A DNA stretch of 64,000 nt from Acidobacteriota bacterium (lineage in GTDB: Bacteria; Acidobacteriota; Holophagae; Holophagales; Holophagaceae): NCBI GenBank assembly GCA_021802985.1, contig JAJZQW010000001.1, positions 1-64,000 on the forward strand, read 5' to 3'. A model generated the notes under the pieces. It was not told the origin of the DNA. It did not search any database and saw only the letters and a program-made list of their open reading frames with translations. The position numbers and the translations under genes are program-made. Below are positions 1 through 8,662 of the stretch, piece by piece. How positions within the stretch are numbered: the stretch's first letter is position 1; each line of letters opens with the position of its first letter.

Positions 1-27
1 CTCGCCGGGACCCCGGCGAGGGGTTTT
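1..27. terminator. Intrinsic-terminator-like hairpin at the window edge
   Basis: Bases 1-8 (CTCGCCGG) pair perfectly with 13-20 around a 4-base loop, and GGGGTTTT follows on the + strand. It could end a rightward gene lying outside the window, or fold downstream of the leftward tRNA gene. The left flank is not visible, so direction is unresolved. Confidence 0.5.
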
Positions 28-101
28 GGTGGGCGTACCAGGATTCGAACCTGGGACTTCTACCGTGTGAAGGTAGCACTCTACCGCTGAGTTATACGCC
101 C
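27..101 (-). tRNA. tRNA-Val (anticodon CAC)
   Basis: Read on the minus strand this is a complete cloverleaf. The acceptor stem GGGCGTA pairs with TACGCCC, followed by discriminator A and an encoded CCA at 29-27. The T-arm contains GGTTCGAATCC. The anticodon stem CTACC/GGTAG encloses the loop TTCACAC, which gives anticodon CAC (valine, codon GUG). No intron or mismatch in the acceptor stem is seen. The genomically encoded CCA means nucleotidyltransferase is not needed for the first maturation. Confidence 0.95.
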
Positions 102-156
102 GCGGTTTTTCAGGTTACCTCAAGCGGGCGTTGATTCCAAGGGCGAACGCTTCGCC

Positions 157-1371
157 TCAGCGCACCCGCGCCTTGCCCAGCGCCTGGGCGAACCGCGGGG
201 CGTCCGCGACGCGCAGCCCGCAGAGGCCCACCCGCAGCCCCCAGGCCATGGGGACGCTGAACACACCTTCGGCCTTCATGCGCTCGCAGACGCCGAAGGG
301 ATCCGACACACCCAGGGTCACGAAGAAGCCGCCTTGCCACGGGGCGCCCTCCAGCCCCTCGGCCCGCAGGGCCGCGTCGAGGGCCAGGGCGCGGGCGTCC
401 AGCACCTCGGACCAGTGCCGATGCTCGGCGGCGAGATGCGCCTGGGCCTTGCCGTCCCGCATCAACCGGACGAGCAGGGATTGAGGCGCCTTGGGGCAGT
501 TGGACCAGAGCCCGCGACAGGCCGTGCTCAGGGCGGCCTGCAGCGCCCCGTCCCGGGACCAGGGAAAGGCCAGGGCGCCGGAGCGGGCCCCGTAGAGCGT
601 CAGGGCCTTCGAAAGCGACAGCGAGGCCCCCACCAGCACGGTCCCGGCGGCCCCCAGGGCCGCGTAGTCGGCCAGGGCCGCGGCCACCTCGGCGGGTTCC
701 CGGGTGTAGTCCTGGTAGGCGAGATCGAGCAGCAGGGTCAAGGGCCCTCGGGCCGCCAGCTCCGTCAACAGCGCCGCCAGGCCCGCCCGGTCGAGGGCTG
801 AGAGGCTGCGGCCCGTGGGGTTGTGGCAGGGATCGTTGAGCCAGACCAGGAGACGGCCCTGGGCGGCCAGCAACCCCTCGGCCTCCCGACGCCAGGCCGC
901 CAGATCCAGGGGATGGCCAGCCTCCGGCCAGGGCACCGTGACCAGGCGCATCCCGGCCTCCGCGGCCAGGGTGCCGTAGGGCCCCCAGAAGGGCGCCGCC
1001 GTGAGCAGCGCCTGGCCCGGCTCCAGGAAGGTCCGCAGGGACACGGCCAGGGCGCCGCTGCCTCCGGGCGTCGCGCAGGCGGATCCGGCCGTCGCGAGGT
1101 TCGGCCAGTGGCGCTGCACCAGGCCCCGCAGGTAGGCGGGATCCCCGGCGATGGGAGCATAGGGCGCCACCTCCAGGGCCGTCAGTTCCCGCCAGAGGTC
1201 CATGACCGCCTCCAGCACCACCAGCTGGCCGCTGTCGTCGAGGAGTGCGCCCACGGTGGCGTCCACCACGGAGTCCCCCGCCGCCTTCCGGGCCTGGGCC
1301 TCCCCGTGGAGCGCGAAGATCGGATCGTCGGAGGACAGGCCGCGGCGGGAGGGAATGAGATGGGCGGGCAT
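157..1371 (-). CDS. Class I aminotransferase (aspartate/aromatic type)
   Basis: 404-residue PLP enzyme of aminotransferase fold type I, predicted to be cytosolic and to move amino groups between aspartate or aromatic amino acids and 2-oxo acids. The motif NDPCHNPTG (about residues 179-187) is the form typical of subgroup I-alpha AspC/TyrB enzymes. The PLP-pairing Asp and Tyr lie in LDLAYQ (about D216 and Y219), and the Schiff-base lysine is K255 in SLSKALTLYGARSG. Length matches the family. The start ATG at 1371 follows the LysR-gene stop by 16 bases on the same strand, so the two may be cotranscribed. Substrate cannot be decided between aspartate, tyrosine and phenylalanine from sequence alone. 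Confidence 0.85.
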   Translation of the reverse strand: MPAHLIPSRRGLSSDDPIFALHGEAQARKAAGDSVVDATVGALLDDSGQLVVLEAVMDLWRELTALEVAPYAPIAGDPAYLRGLVQRHWPNLATAGSACATPGGSGALAVSLRTFLEPGQALLTAAPFWGPYGTLAAEAGMRLVTVPWPEAGHPLDLAAWRREAEGLLAAQGRLLVWLNDPCHNPTGRSLSALDRAGLAALLTELAARGPLTLLLDLAYQDYTREPAEVAAALADYAALGAAGTVLVGASLSLSKALTLYGARSGALAFPWSRDGALQAALSTACRGLWSNCPKAPQSLLVRLMRDGKAQAHLAAEHRHWSEVLDARALALDAALRAEGLEGAPWQGGFFVTLGVSDPFGVCERMKAEGVFSVPMAWGLRVGLCGLRVADAPRFAQALGKARVR

Positions 1372-1387
1372 GACCCAGGGTACCGCG

Positions 1388-2320
1388 CTAATGCCGGGGC
1401 GCGGACGCCAGCCGGGGCGGATGGGCCAGGGCGTGGCGCAGGAAGGCCCCGCCGGCCTGCCCGGGCGTGCCTCCGCCCGCCTGCACCCAGGAGAAGGTCC
1501 GGGGGATGGTGAGATCCGGGAGGGGGATCACCTCCAGGGTCCCCCGCGCCACCTCCCGCTGGATGCTCCACTGGGACAGGAAGCCGATGCCCAGCCCCAG
1601 CAGGACGCAGGACTTGATGGATTCCGTGTCTCCCACCACCAGATCCGAATCGCCCGGCGCCCGGATCCTCCGCAGGGCCCGCTCTACCACGGCACGGGTG
1701 CCGGAACCGGGCTCACGCCAGATGAGGGGAACCCCGGACAGGTCCGCGGAGGTCCGCACCGCCGCCAGGGGTTCCGGCGCCCGGACGGCCCGCACCGGCA
1801 CCAGCTCGTCCTTCAGGTAGGGTTCCAGGGAAAGGCCCGGGGCCCGGGTGAGTCCCTCCACCAGGGCCAGGGGCGTCCGCCCTGCCCGCACCCAGAGCAG
1901 CACCTCCTCGGTGTTGCCCACCTCCAGCACCAGCGGGGCCGGCCGATGGTCCACCAGGAAGGTGCGGAACACCGGCGGCAGGATGTAGGCCGCCGCGGTG
2001 GTGCTGGCGCCCAGGCGCAGCTCGCCGCCCACCCGGCCCTCCCCCAGGATCCGCTCGCCGGCCTCCTCCAGGAGGCCGCGGATCCGCCGGGCGTAGTCCA
2101 GCAACAGGCGGCCCGTCTCCGTGAGCTCCACGCCCGTGACATGGCGGGTGAAGAGGGGCCGCCCCACCTCCGCCTCCAGCTGACGGATCTGGGCCGTCAC
2201 CGCCGGCTGGGAGAGGTTCAGGCGCCGGGCCGCGCCGGAGACCTGCCCGGCCTGGGCCACCACCCGGAATGTCTCCAGCCGGCGGGGATCCAGTTCGGGG
2301 AGGGGGGGGAGGCTTGTCAT
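1388..2320 (-). CDS. LysR-family transcriptional regulator
   Basis: Protein of about 310 residues with an N-terminal winged helix-turn-helix (about residues 10-70, including AARRLNLSQPAVTAQIRQLE) and a C-terminal periplasmic-binding-like effector domain. I place the start at the ATG at 2320, since the codon before it is TTG. It is divergent from a YeiH-type exporter gene, the same arrangement as the YeiE/YeiH and CysB/CbbR-like pairs. It therefore probably controls that neighbour and itself from the 150-base AT-rich gap. The effector is unknown; sulfur or anion status would be a guess from the neighbour. Confidence 0.88.
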   Translation of the reverse strand: MTSLPPLPELDPRRLETFRVVAQAGQVSGAARRLNLSQPAVTAQIRQLEAEVGRPLFTRHVTGVELTETGRLLLDYARRIRGLLEEAGERILGEGRVGGELRLGASTTAAAYILPPVFRTFLVDHRPAPLVLEVGNTEEVLLWVRAGRTPLALVEGLTRAPGLSLEPYLKDELVPVRAVRAPEPLAAVRTSADLSGVPLIWREPGSGTRAVVERALRRIRAPGDSDLVVGDTESIKSCVLLGLGIGFLSQWSIQREVARGTLEVIPLPDLTIPRTFSWVQAGGGTPGQAGGAFLRHALAHPPRLASAPRH

Positions 2321-2354
2321 CAATTTTGATGATCTTATATTGCCAAAAACAATT
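2318..2354. promoter_or_regulatory. Candidate promoter/operator between lysR-like and yeiH-like genes
   Basis: This is a locally AT-rich patch in GC-rich DNA. ATCAA-TT-TTGAT (2319-2330) is a short inverted repeat fitting the loose T-N11-A LysR-box logic. TTGATG (2326-2331) and ACAATT (2349-2354) are 17 bases apart and could be -35/-10 elements for the rightward exporter gene. Neither box is a strong match. Confidence 0.35.
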
Positions 2355-2471
2355 CAACAAACTGATGAAACAGACGAAATGATGGAGGCACGCACCGCGC
2401 CGCGGTTGTCCCGCCGCCGCCTCCCGCCGCTCTCTTCTCCCACGCAACGAACGCCTCCAGGTCAGGATTCC

Positions 2472-3482
2472 ATGAGCGAAGCCGCCGTCCTCCCCCGCCC
2501 CGCCTCCACCATCGCCACGCCCCTCCTGATCCTGGGCGCGGTCCTGGCCCTGGCCCCCTTCACCTCCGCGGCCATGGCCCTGGTGGGGGGCGCGGCCATC
2601 GCCCTGATCTTCGGCAACCCCGTGCATGCGCACACCCATACCTGGACGCACCGCCTCCTGCCGCTCGCCGTGGTGGGGCTCGGCGCGGAGATGAACCTGG
2701 GCACGGTCGCCCGGGTCGGGCTGCACGGCCTGGGTTACACGGCCATCAGCCTGACCCTGGTCATGAGCCTGGGCCTGCTGCTGGGCAGGTATCTCAAGGT
2801 GGATCGTGATGCCGGCCTGCTGATCAGCATCGGCACCGCGATCTGCGGCGGCAGCGCCATCGCGGCAGCGGCTCCCGTCCTCCGGGCGCGCCCCCATCAG
2901 GTATCGGTGGCCATGGCGACCGTGTTCCTGTTGAATGCCGTCGCCCTGATGGTCTTCCCGCCCATCGGACACCATTTCAACCTGAGCCAGGAAGCCTTCG
3001 GCCTCTGGTCGGCCCTGGCCATCCATGACACCAGTTCGGTGGTCGGCGCGGGGCTGGCCTACGGCCCCCGGGCCCTCGAGGTGGCCACCACGGTGAAGCT
3101 GGCCCGGGCCCTGTGGATCGTGCCCATGACCCTGGGGATCGGCTACATGGTGGCAAGCCGGCGCCGGAAGTCTGCATCTGCAGAAGCGGGCATCGAAGCC
3201 GAGGACGCCCTGCCCGTGAAGAAGCCCTGGTTCATCGGCGGGTTCCTCCTGGTGGCCGCCCTGGTGACCTGGGTCCCGGGCCTGCACACGGCCGGCCACT
3301 TCGTCGCCATGATCGCCCACCACCTGCTGGTGCTCACCCTCTTCCTCATCGGCGCCGGCCTGAGCCGGGAGGCCATCCGCACCGTGGGCGTCCGCCCCTT
3401 CCTCCAGGGCCTCCTGCTCTGGCTGATCGTGGCGTCCCTGGGCCTCGCGGTGGTGAAGGCGGGGCTGCTCTCGGTAGGGTAG
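2472..3482 (+). CDS. YeiH/UPF0324-family putative anion (sulfate) exporter
   Basis: 336-residue integral membrane protein with about ten hydrophobic segments, beginning after a short cytosolic N-terminus. Family-typical glycine/serine signatures are visible, such as GTAICGGSAIAAAAPVL in the middle and HDTSSVVGAGLAYG further on. The frame is open from 2340. I choose the ATG at 2472 because AGGA lies 8 bases upstream and the preceding 44 residues are polar, without family character. The soluble loop around residues 230-250 is charged. Members are annotated as putative sulfate exporters on weak evidence. The divergent LysR gene supports inducible control. Confidence 0.82.
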   Translation: MSEAAVLPRPASTIATPLLILGAVLALAPFTSAAMALVGGAAIALIFGNPVHAHTHTWTHRLLPLAVVGLGAEMNLGTVARVGLHGLGYTAISLTLVMSLGLLLGRYLKVDRDAGLLISIGTAICGGSAIAAAAPVLRARPHQVSVAMATVFLLNAVALMVFPPIGHHFNLSQEAFGLWSALAIHDTSSVVGAGLAYGPRALEVATTVKLARALWIVPMTLGIGYMVASRRRKSASAEAGIEAEDALPVKKPWFIGGFLLVAALVTWVPGLHTAGHFVAMIAHHLLVLTLFLIGAGLSREAIRTVGVRPFLQGLLLWLIVASLGLAVVKAGLLSVG

Positions 3483-3504
3483 ACTCTCCGGTCTGGAGCG
3501 CGCC

Positions 3505-4086
3505 ATGATCCGTCCCTTCCAAGGCATGGTCCCGCGGCTGGGCGCCCGGGTCTTCGTCCCCGACAGCGCCCTGATCCTGGGCGACGTCAGCCTCGGCGAC
3601 GATGTCAGCATCTGGTTCAACTGTGTGATCCGGGGCGACGTGAACGGGGTGCGCATCGGCGCCCGCACGAACATCCAGGACGCCTGCTGCCTCCACGTCA
3701 CCAATGCGAAGTGGCCCCTGCTCATCGAGGAAGAGGTGAGCCTCGCCCACAACGTGATGCTGCACGGCTGCACCCTGCGGCGGGGCGTCCTGGTGGGCAT
3801 GAGCACCACCATCATGGACGGGGCCGAGATCGGCGAGGGCTGCCTCGTGGCCGCCGGCAGCCTGGTGCGCGAGGGCTTCCAGGCCCCGCCCCACACCCTG
3901 GTGGCCGGCTGGCCCGCCACCGTGAAGCGTGACCTGACGCCGGAGCAGCGGGCCCTCACGGAAAGCGTATGGCGGCGGTATGTGCGCTACAAGGAGGCCT
4001 ACTTCCAGGATGGCTGGCCCGTGGCCGAGCCCCCGATCCATCCCGATCCGCAGCCAGGGTTCGCGGTGGGGAATCCGTACCCCTGA
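3505..4086 (+). CDS. Gamma-carbonic anhydrase family protein (left-handed beta-helix)
   Basis: 193-residue hexapeptide-repeat protein. The family block RGDVNGVRIGARTNIQD is followed by the three candidate zinc histidines, one in LHVT and two in AHNVMLHGCTL, so the metal site of Cam/CamH-type enzymes is complete. It lacks the acidic loop of archaeal Cam, as most bacterial YrdA/PaaY-like homologues do. The likely role is reversible CO2 hydration or a related thioesterase-like activity in the cytosol. It lies 22 bases after the exporter gene and may share its transcript, although TAGACT about 20 bases before the ATG could be its own -10 box. Confidence 0.87.
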   Translation: MIRPFQGMVPRLGARVFVPDSALILGDVSLGDDVSIWFNCVIRGDVNGVRIGARTNIQDACCLHVTNAKWPLLIEEEVSLAHNVMLHGCTLRRGVLVGMSTTIMDGAEIGEGCLVAAGSLVREGFQAPPHTLVAGWPATVKRDLTPEQRALTESVWRRYVRYKEAYFQDGWPVAEPPIHPDPQPGFAVGNPYP

Positions 4087-4141
4087 CGCACGGCATCATC
4101 CCCTCCCCACCGTTGACACGCCCCGCTACACTCTCCCGATC

Positions 4142-5215
4142 ATGTCCCCCCTGCTGATCCTCCGCGTTCACGCCGATTTGCGACTCGGACTGGGCCATGT
4201 GGCGCGCGCCCTGGCCCTGCAGGACGCGTGGCGGGCCCTGGGTGGCCAGGCCTGCATCGCGGTCTCCGGCGACGAGCGGGCCCGCCGGGTGGGCGGAGGC
4301 AGCCACCCCTTCCTGGACCAGCCCCTGCCCTGCGAGGCCGTGGATCTCGGCGAGGACCCGCACGCGCCGCTCCCCGCGGACCTGAAGGCCCGGGGCGCCG
4401 TGGCGCTGGTGGACCAGTGGGACACCAGTCCAGCCTTCCTCCAGGCGCTGCACCCCCTGAAGGTGGCCGTCATGGAGGACGACACCGACGCCCACGAGGC
4501 GGCGGATCTGCTGTTCCAGCCCTACCTTGAGGGCGTGACGTGGCCGGACCACCCGGTGAAGGTCGTGGATGGGCACAAGGTCCGCCCCTTCGAGACGCGC
4601 CACGGCGGCTGCCGGGTGGTGCGCGGCTCGGCCTTCATCGTGGTGGACAAGACCGCCCTGGAACTGCGGCCCAAGCGCATGCCCCAGCAGGCCCTGGCCG
4701 TCCACCGGCTGCTGGTCACCTTCGGGGGCAGCGACGGCCCCAACCTCGCCCAGCGCGCCTTCGACCTGCTGGCCCGGCTGGTGGCCGAGGACCGCTGGCG
4801 CGGTCACTGCACCCTGCTGGCCCCCAACGGCATCCAGGGCAAGCCCTTCCCCGGCTGCACGGTGGCGCGGAGCCTGCCGAACCTCACCCGGCGCCTCCAG
4901 GAATTTGATGCCCTCTGGTGCGCCGCCGGCATCACGCTGGCCGAAGCCCTCTGTCTGGGCATCCCGGCTTCGGTCTGGGGCCAGAATGAGCGCCAGCATG
5001 CCATCCTGGCGGACCTGGCCCTGGCGAACGGCTGCTTCGATCTGGGCGTGGGGACCGAAGCCGATCCGCTCATCACCGCCGAGGCGCTCAGCGGGTGGCT
5101 GGGGCCCGAAGGCCAGGACAGCCGCCAGGAACAGGCCCGGGACGGCATGGCCCTGGTGGATGGGCTGGGCGCCTCCCGCGTGGCCCAGGAATTGTGGAAG
5201 CTGGCGCAGGGCTGA
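4142..5215 (+). CDS. PseG/SpsG-like nucleotide-sugar hydrolase or GT-B glycosyltransferase
   Basis: 357-residue GT-B-fold protein. The N-terminal RVHADLRLGLGHVARALAL matches the glycine/histidine loop of PseG (UDP-2,4-diacetamido-trideoxy-altropyranose hydrolase) and SpsG. The C-terminal half has the nucleotide-binding GGSDGPNLAQ and the segment AAGITLAEALCLGIP typical of this fold. No other pseudaminic-acid genes are in the window, so the exact sugar is unknown. The ATG at 4142 is preferred because the upstream in-frame residues run through the preceding gene. There is no strong ribosome-binding site; TACACT (4127-4132) sits 9 bases before the start. Confidence 0.7.
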   Translation: MSPLLILRVHADLRLGLGHVARALALQDAWRALGGQACIAVSGDERARRVGGGSHPFLDQPLPCEAVDLGEDPHAPLPADLKARGAVALVDQWDTSPAFLQALHPLKVAVMEDDTDAHEAADLLFQPYLEGVTWPDHPVKVVDGHKVRPFETRHGGCRVVRGSAFIVVDKTALELRPKRMPQQALAVHRLLVTFGGSDGPNLAQRAFDLLARLVAEDRWRGHCTLLAPNGIQGKPFPGCTVARSLPNLTRRLQEFDALWCAAGITLAEALCLGIPASVWGQNERQHAILADLALANGCFDLGVGTEADPLITAEALSGWLGPEGQDSRQEQARDGMALVDGLGASRVAQELWKLAQG

Positions 5216-5239
5216 ACGGATGGGCCGGGAAATCCATCC

Positions 5240-5268
5240 TTGACCCTCCGGGGCGCCAGCGATAAGCT
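5240..5268 (+). promoter_or_regulatory. Promoter for rplM-rpsI
   Basis: TTGACC (5240-5245) and TAAGCT (5263-5268) are separated by exactly 17 bases, a good sigma-70-type pair. Initiation would fall near 5275 and leave a leader of about 60 bases before rplM, which could carry ribosomal-protein autoregulation. Confidence 0.65.
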
Positions 5269-5337
5269 CTTCCTTCTGCGGACTCACCGCCCTGCGAGTG
5301 GTGTCCCCGCGGCCCGATCAAGATTCCGGAGCAGGCC

Positions 5338-5772
5338 ATGAGCACTTACTTCCCGAAAGCCAACGATCTGAAGCGCCAGTGGTTCCTGGTGGATGCCAGC
5401 GGCATCCCCGTGGGCCGCCTGAGCAGCGCCGTCGCCGAGGTCCTGTCCGGCAAGAACAAGCCCACCTGGACCCCCTTCCTCGACACCGGCGACCACGTCA
5501 TCGTCATCAACGCCGAGAAGGCGGTGCTGACCGGGAAGAAGGGCGTGCAGAAGATCTACCGCCGCACCACCACCCAGCCCGGCTCCATGAAGGAAGTCCG
5601 CGCCGAGGTGATGCAGATCACCTATCCCACCCGGATCATCGAGAGCGCCGTCAAGGGCATGCTGCCCAAGGGCCCCCTGGGCCGGGCGATGTACCGGAAG
5701 CTGAAGGTCTATGCGGGCTCCGACCACGAGCACTCCGCCCAGCAGCCCCAGATCCTGACCATCCAGAAGTAG
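5338..5772 (+). CDS. rplM: 50S ribosomal protein L13
   Basis: 144-residue protein of usual L13 length. It carries the family features [16 protein letters not shown] near the N-terminus, [15 protein letters not shown] in the middle and [19 protein letters not shown] towards the C-terminus. It binds 23S rRNA early in 50S assembly. It is first in a two-gene operon with rpsI (13-base gap), the almost universal bacterial order, driven by the promoter at 5240-5268 and closed by the terminator at 6190-6221. Confidence 0.98.
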   Translation: MSTYFPKANDLKRQWFLVDASGIPVGRLSSAVAEVLSGKNKPTWTPFLDTGDHVIVINAEKAVLTGKKGVQKIYRRTTTQPGSMKEVRAEVMQITYPTRIIESAVKGMLPKGPLGRAMYRKLKVYAGSDHEHSAQQPQILTIQK

Positions 5773-5785
5773 AGCAGAGGATTCC

Positions 5786-6178
5786 ATGGCCATGACCCAG
5801 AACTACGGAACCGGACGTCGCAAGAGCGCTGCGGCTCGCGCCTTCCTGCGCCCCGGCAGCGGCAAGATCACTGTCAACGGCCGCACGCTGGAGAGCTACT
5901 TCCCCAACGCCGTGCTGCGCATGATGGTGCATCAGCCCCTGGTCCTGGCCGACCTTGATGGCAAGTTCGACATGATCATCACCGTGGCCGGTGGCGGCCC
6001 CGCCGGTCAGGCCTCGGCCATCCGGATGGGCATCTCCCGCGCCCTGCTGGGCTACAACGAGCAGCTCCGCTCCCTCCTGCGTGGCGCCGGTCTCCTGACC
6101 CGCGACCCCCGCATGAAGGAACGCAAGAAGCCCGGTCAGAAGGCCGCCCGCCGTCGGTTCCAGTTCAGCAAGCGCTAG
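5786..6178 (+). CDS. rpsI: 30S ribosomal protein S9
   Basis: 130-residue S9. It begins with [20 protein letters not shown] and ends in the basic tail RRRFQFSKR, whose last Lys-Arg reaches the P-site tRNA anticodon stem in known ribosomes. It sits immediately behind rplM and is followed by a strong terminator, so L13 and S9 are made from one transcript. Confidence 0.98.
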   Translation: MAMTQNYGTGRRKSAAARAFLRPGSGKITVNGRTLESYFPNAVLRMMVHQPLVLADLDGKFDMIITVAGGGPAGQASAIRMGISRALLGYNEQLRSLLRGAGLLTRDPRMKERKKPGQKAARRRFQFSKR

Positions 6179-6189
6179 TCCGTTCCAGG

Positions 6190-6221
6190 AAGGGGGATCC
6201 ACTGGATCCCCCTTCTCGTTT
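6190..6221 (+). terminator. Intrinsic terminator after rpsI
   Basis: An 11-bp perfect stem (6190-6200 with 6204-6214) with a 3-base loop, followed by CTCGTTT. It closes the rplM-rpsI operon and separates it from rpsB. Confidence 0.85.
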
Positions 6222-6344
6222 CACCGGTCCGCACCCGAGCTGTTCTGGGGCGGACGAATCGGGCGGAGGGATCCAACCTCCCGCCTTCCATCCCACCCGC
6301 GGCGTCCTTCACTCGTATTGCGCCGCTTGACCAGGGAGGCCAGC

Positions 6345-7097
6345 ATGGCTGCCATCCAGATGAAGGAACTCCTCGAGGCCGGTGCCCATTTCGGCCACCA
6401 GACCAAGCGCTGGAATCCCAAGATGAAGAAGTACATCTTCGGGGCCCGCAACAGCATCTACATCATCGATCTGCAGAAGACCCTGCGCCTGTGGAACCTG
6501 GCCGCGAACTTCCTGACCCGGGCCGCTGGCGAGGGCAAGAGCTTCCTCTTCGTCGCCACCAAGCCCCAGGCCCAGGAGCTGATCGCCGAGCAGGCCGCCC
6601 GCTGCGGCGCCTTCTACGTGAACAACCGCTGGCTGGGCGGCATGCTCACCAACTTCTCCACCATCAAGAAGAGCCTGGAGAAGTTCCGGGACATCGAGGC
6701 CACCCTGGCCGACCCCGCCCGCACCGCCCTGCTCTCCAAGAAGGAACTGCTCACCCTCAACCGCACGCGGCTGAAGCTTGAGGCCTCCTTCCACGGCATC
6801 CGTGACATGCGCGCCGTGCCCGACATCCTCTTCGTCATCGATCCCCACCGCGAGGACATCGCCGTGACCGAGGCCAAGAAGCTCGGCATCAAGGTGGTGG
6901 GCATCGTGGACACCAACTGCGATCCCGACATGGTGGACTACGTCATTCCCGCCAACGACGACGCGATCCGCTCCATCCTGATCTTCTCGGAGCGCGTGGC
7001 CGATTCCATCCTCGAGGGCCGCCAGTCCTTCCGGGACAAGGGCGACAACGACGAGATGAAGAAGATGATGGCCGAAAAAATGGAAGTCGAGGGCTAG
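6345..7097 (+). CDS. rpsB: 30S ribosomal protein S2
   Basis: 250-residue S2 starting MAAIQMKELLEAGAHFGHQT. The ATG at 6345 has GGGAGG five bases upstream, which favours it over an in-frame codon nine residues earlier. Other family blocks are FGARNSIYIIDLQKT, NNRWLGGMLTNF and the carboxy-terminal DTNCDPDMVDYVIPANDDA. It starts the standard rpsB-tsf-pyrH arrangement; a hairpin between rpsB and tsf suggests attenuation or separate transcription of tsf. Confidence 0.98.
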   Translation: MAAIQMKELLEAGAHFGHQTKRWNPKMKKYIFGARNSIYIIDLQKTLRLWNLAANFLTRAAGEGKSFLFVATKPQAQELIAEQAARCGAFYVNNRWLGGMLTNFSTIKKSLEKFRDIEATLADPARTALLSKKELLTLNRTRLKLEASFHGIRDMRAVPDILFVIDPHREDIAVTEAKKLGIKVVGIVDTNCDPDMVDYVIPANDDAIRSILIFSERVADSILEGRQSFRDKGDNDEMKKMMAEKMEVEG

Positions 7098-7133
7098 TCG
7101 CGAGACGCCCAGACCAGCCGCCCTTCCCTATTT

Positions 7134-7168
7134 CAGCCATCGGCGGCCTGCTGCTGATGGCTGTTTTT
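7134..7168 (+). terminator. Intrinsic terminator between rpsB and tsf
   Basis: CAGCCATC (7134-7141) pairs with GATGGCTG (7156-7163) and TTTTT follows. It lies in the 103-base rpsB-tsf gap, a common place for partial termination that sets the S2 to EF-Ts ratio. Confidence 0.8.
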
Positions 7169-7200
7169 CTGAATTCCCAAACCGAACCAGGAGAGATCAC

Positions 7201-7851
7201 ATGGCATTCACCGCCCAGGACGTGAAGGCACTGCGCGAGAAGACCGGCCTCGGCATGATGGACTGCAAGAAGGCCCTCGAAGAGAACAATGGCGACATGG
7301 AGCAGGCCATCGAATGGCTCCGCAAGAAGGGCCTGGCCGCCTCCGCCAAGAAGGCCGACCGCATCGCCGCCGAAGGCATCGTGGAAGCCTACATCCACCC
7401 CGGTGGCCGGGTGGGCGTGCTCGTCGAGGTGAACTCCGAGACGGACTTCGTGGCCCGCAACGAGGCCTTCCAGCGCATGGTGAAGGAAATCGCCATGCAC
7501 ATCGCCGCCGCGGATCCGGCGCCCCGCTTCGTCACCAAGGAAGAGGTCACCCAGGATTTCCTGGAGACCGAGAAGCGCATCGCCATGGAGCAGGCGCTGG
7601 CCACGGGCAAGCCCGCCAACATCGTCGAGCGGATCGTCGAGGGCAAAATGAACAGCATCTTCAAGGAGGTCTGCCTCCTCGAACAGCCGTTCATCATGAA
7701 CCCCGACCTCACCGTGCAGCAGTACCTCAGCCAGAAGACCGCCGAGATCGGCGAGAAGTTGAGCATCCGCCGCTTCGAGAAGTACATCATGGGCGAGGGC
7801 CTGGAGAAGCGCAGCGAGAACTTCGCCGCCGAAGTCGCCGCCGCCAAGTAG
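7201..7851 (+). CDS. tsf: Translation elongation factor Ts
   Basis: 216-residue short-form EF-Ts, the GDP/GTP exchange factor for EF-Tu. The N-terminal UBA-like domain holds [18 protein letters not shown]. The core contains the EF-Tu-contacting [10 protein letters not shown]. The protein is shorter than the E. coli form (about 280 residues) and is closer in size to Thermus-type EF-Ts, which works as a dimer. GGAGA lies seven bases before the ATG. An 18-bp hairpin follows the stop. Confidence 0.97.
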   Translation: MAFTAQDVKALREKTGLGMMDCKKALEENNGDMEQAIEWLRKKGLAASAKKADRIAAEGIVEAYIHPGGRVGVLVEVNSETDFVARNEAFQRMVKEIAMHIAAADPAPRFVTKEEVTQDFLETEKRIAMEQALATGKPANIVERIVEGKMNSIFKEVCLLEQPFIMNPDLTVQQYLSQKTAEIGEKLSIRRFEKYIMGEGLEKRSENFAAEVAAAK

Positions 7852-8652
<801 letters not shown>

Positions 8653-8662
8653 ACCTGCAGCC

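Noticed and set aside
4123-4132. TTGACA at 4123 with TACACT as a promoter for the PseG-like gene
   Set aside because: The two boxes are only 8 bases apart, incompatible with sigma-70 spacing; at most TACACT acts alone.
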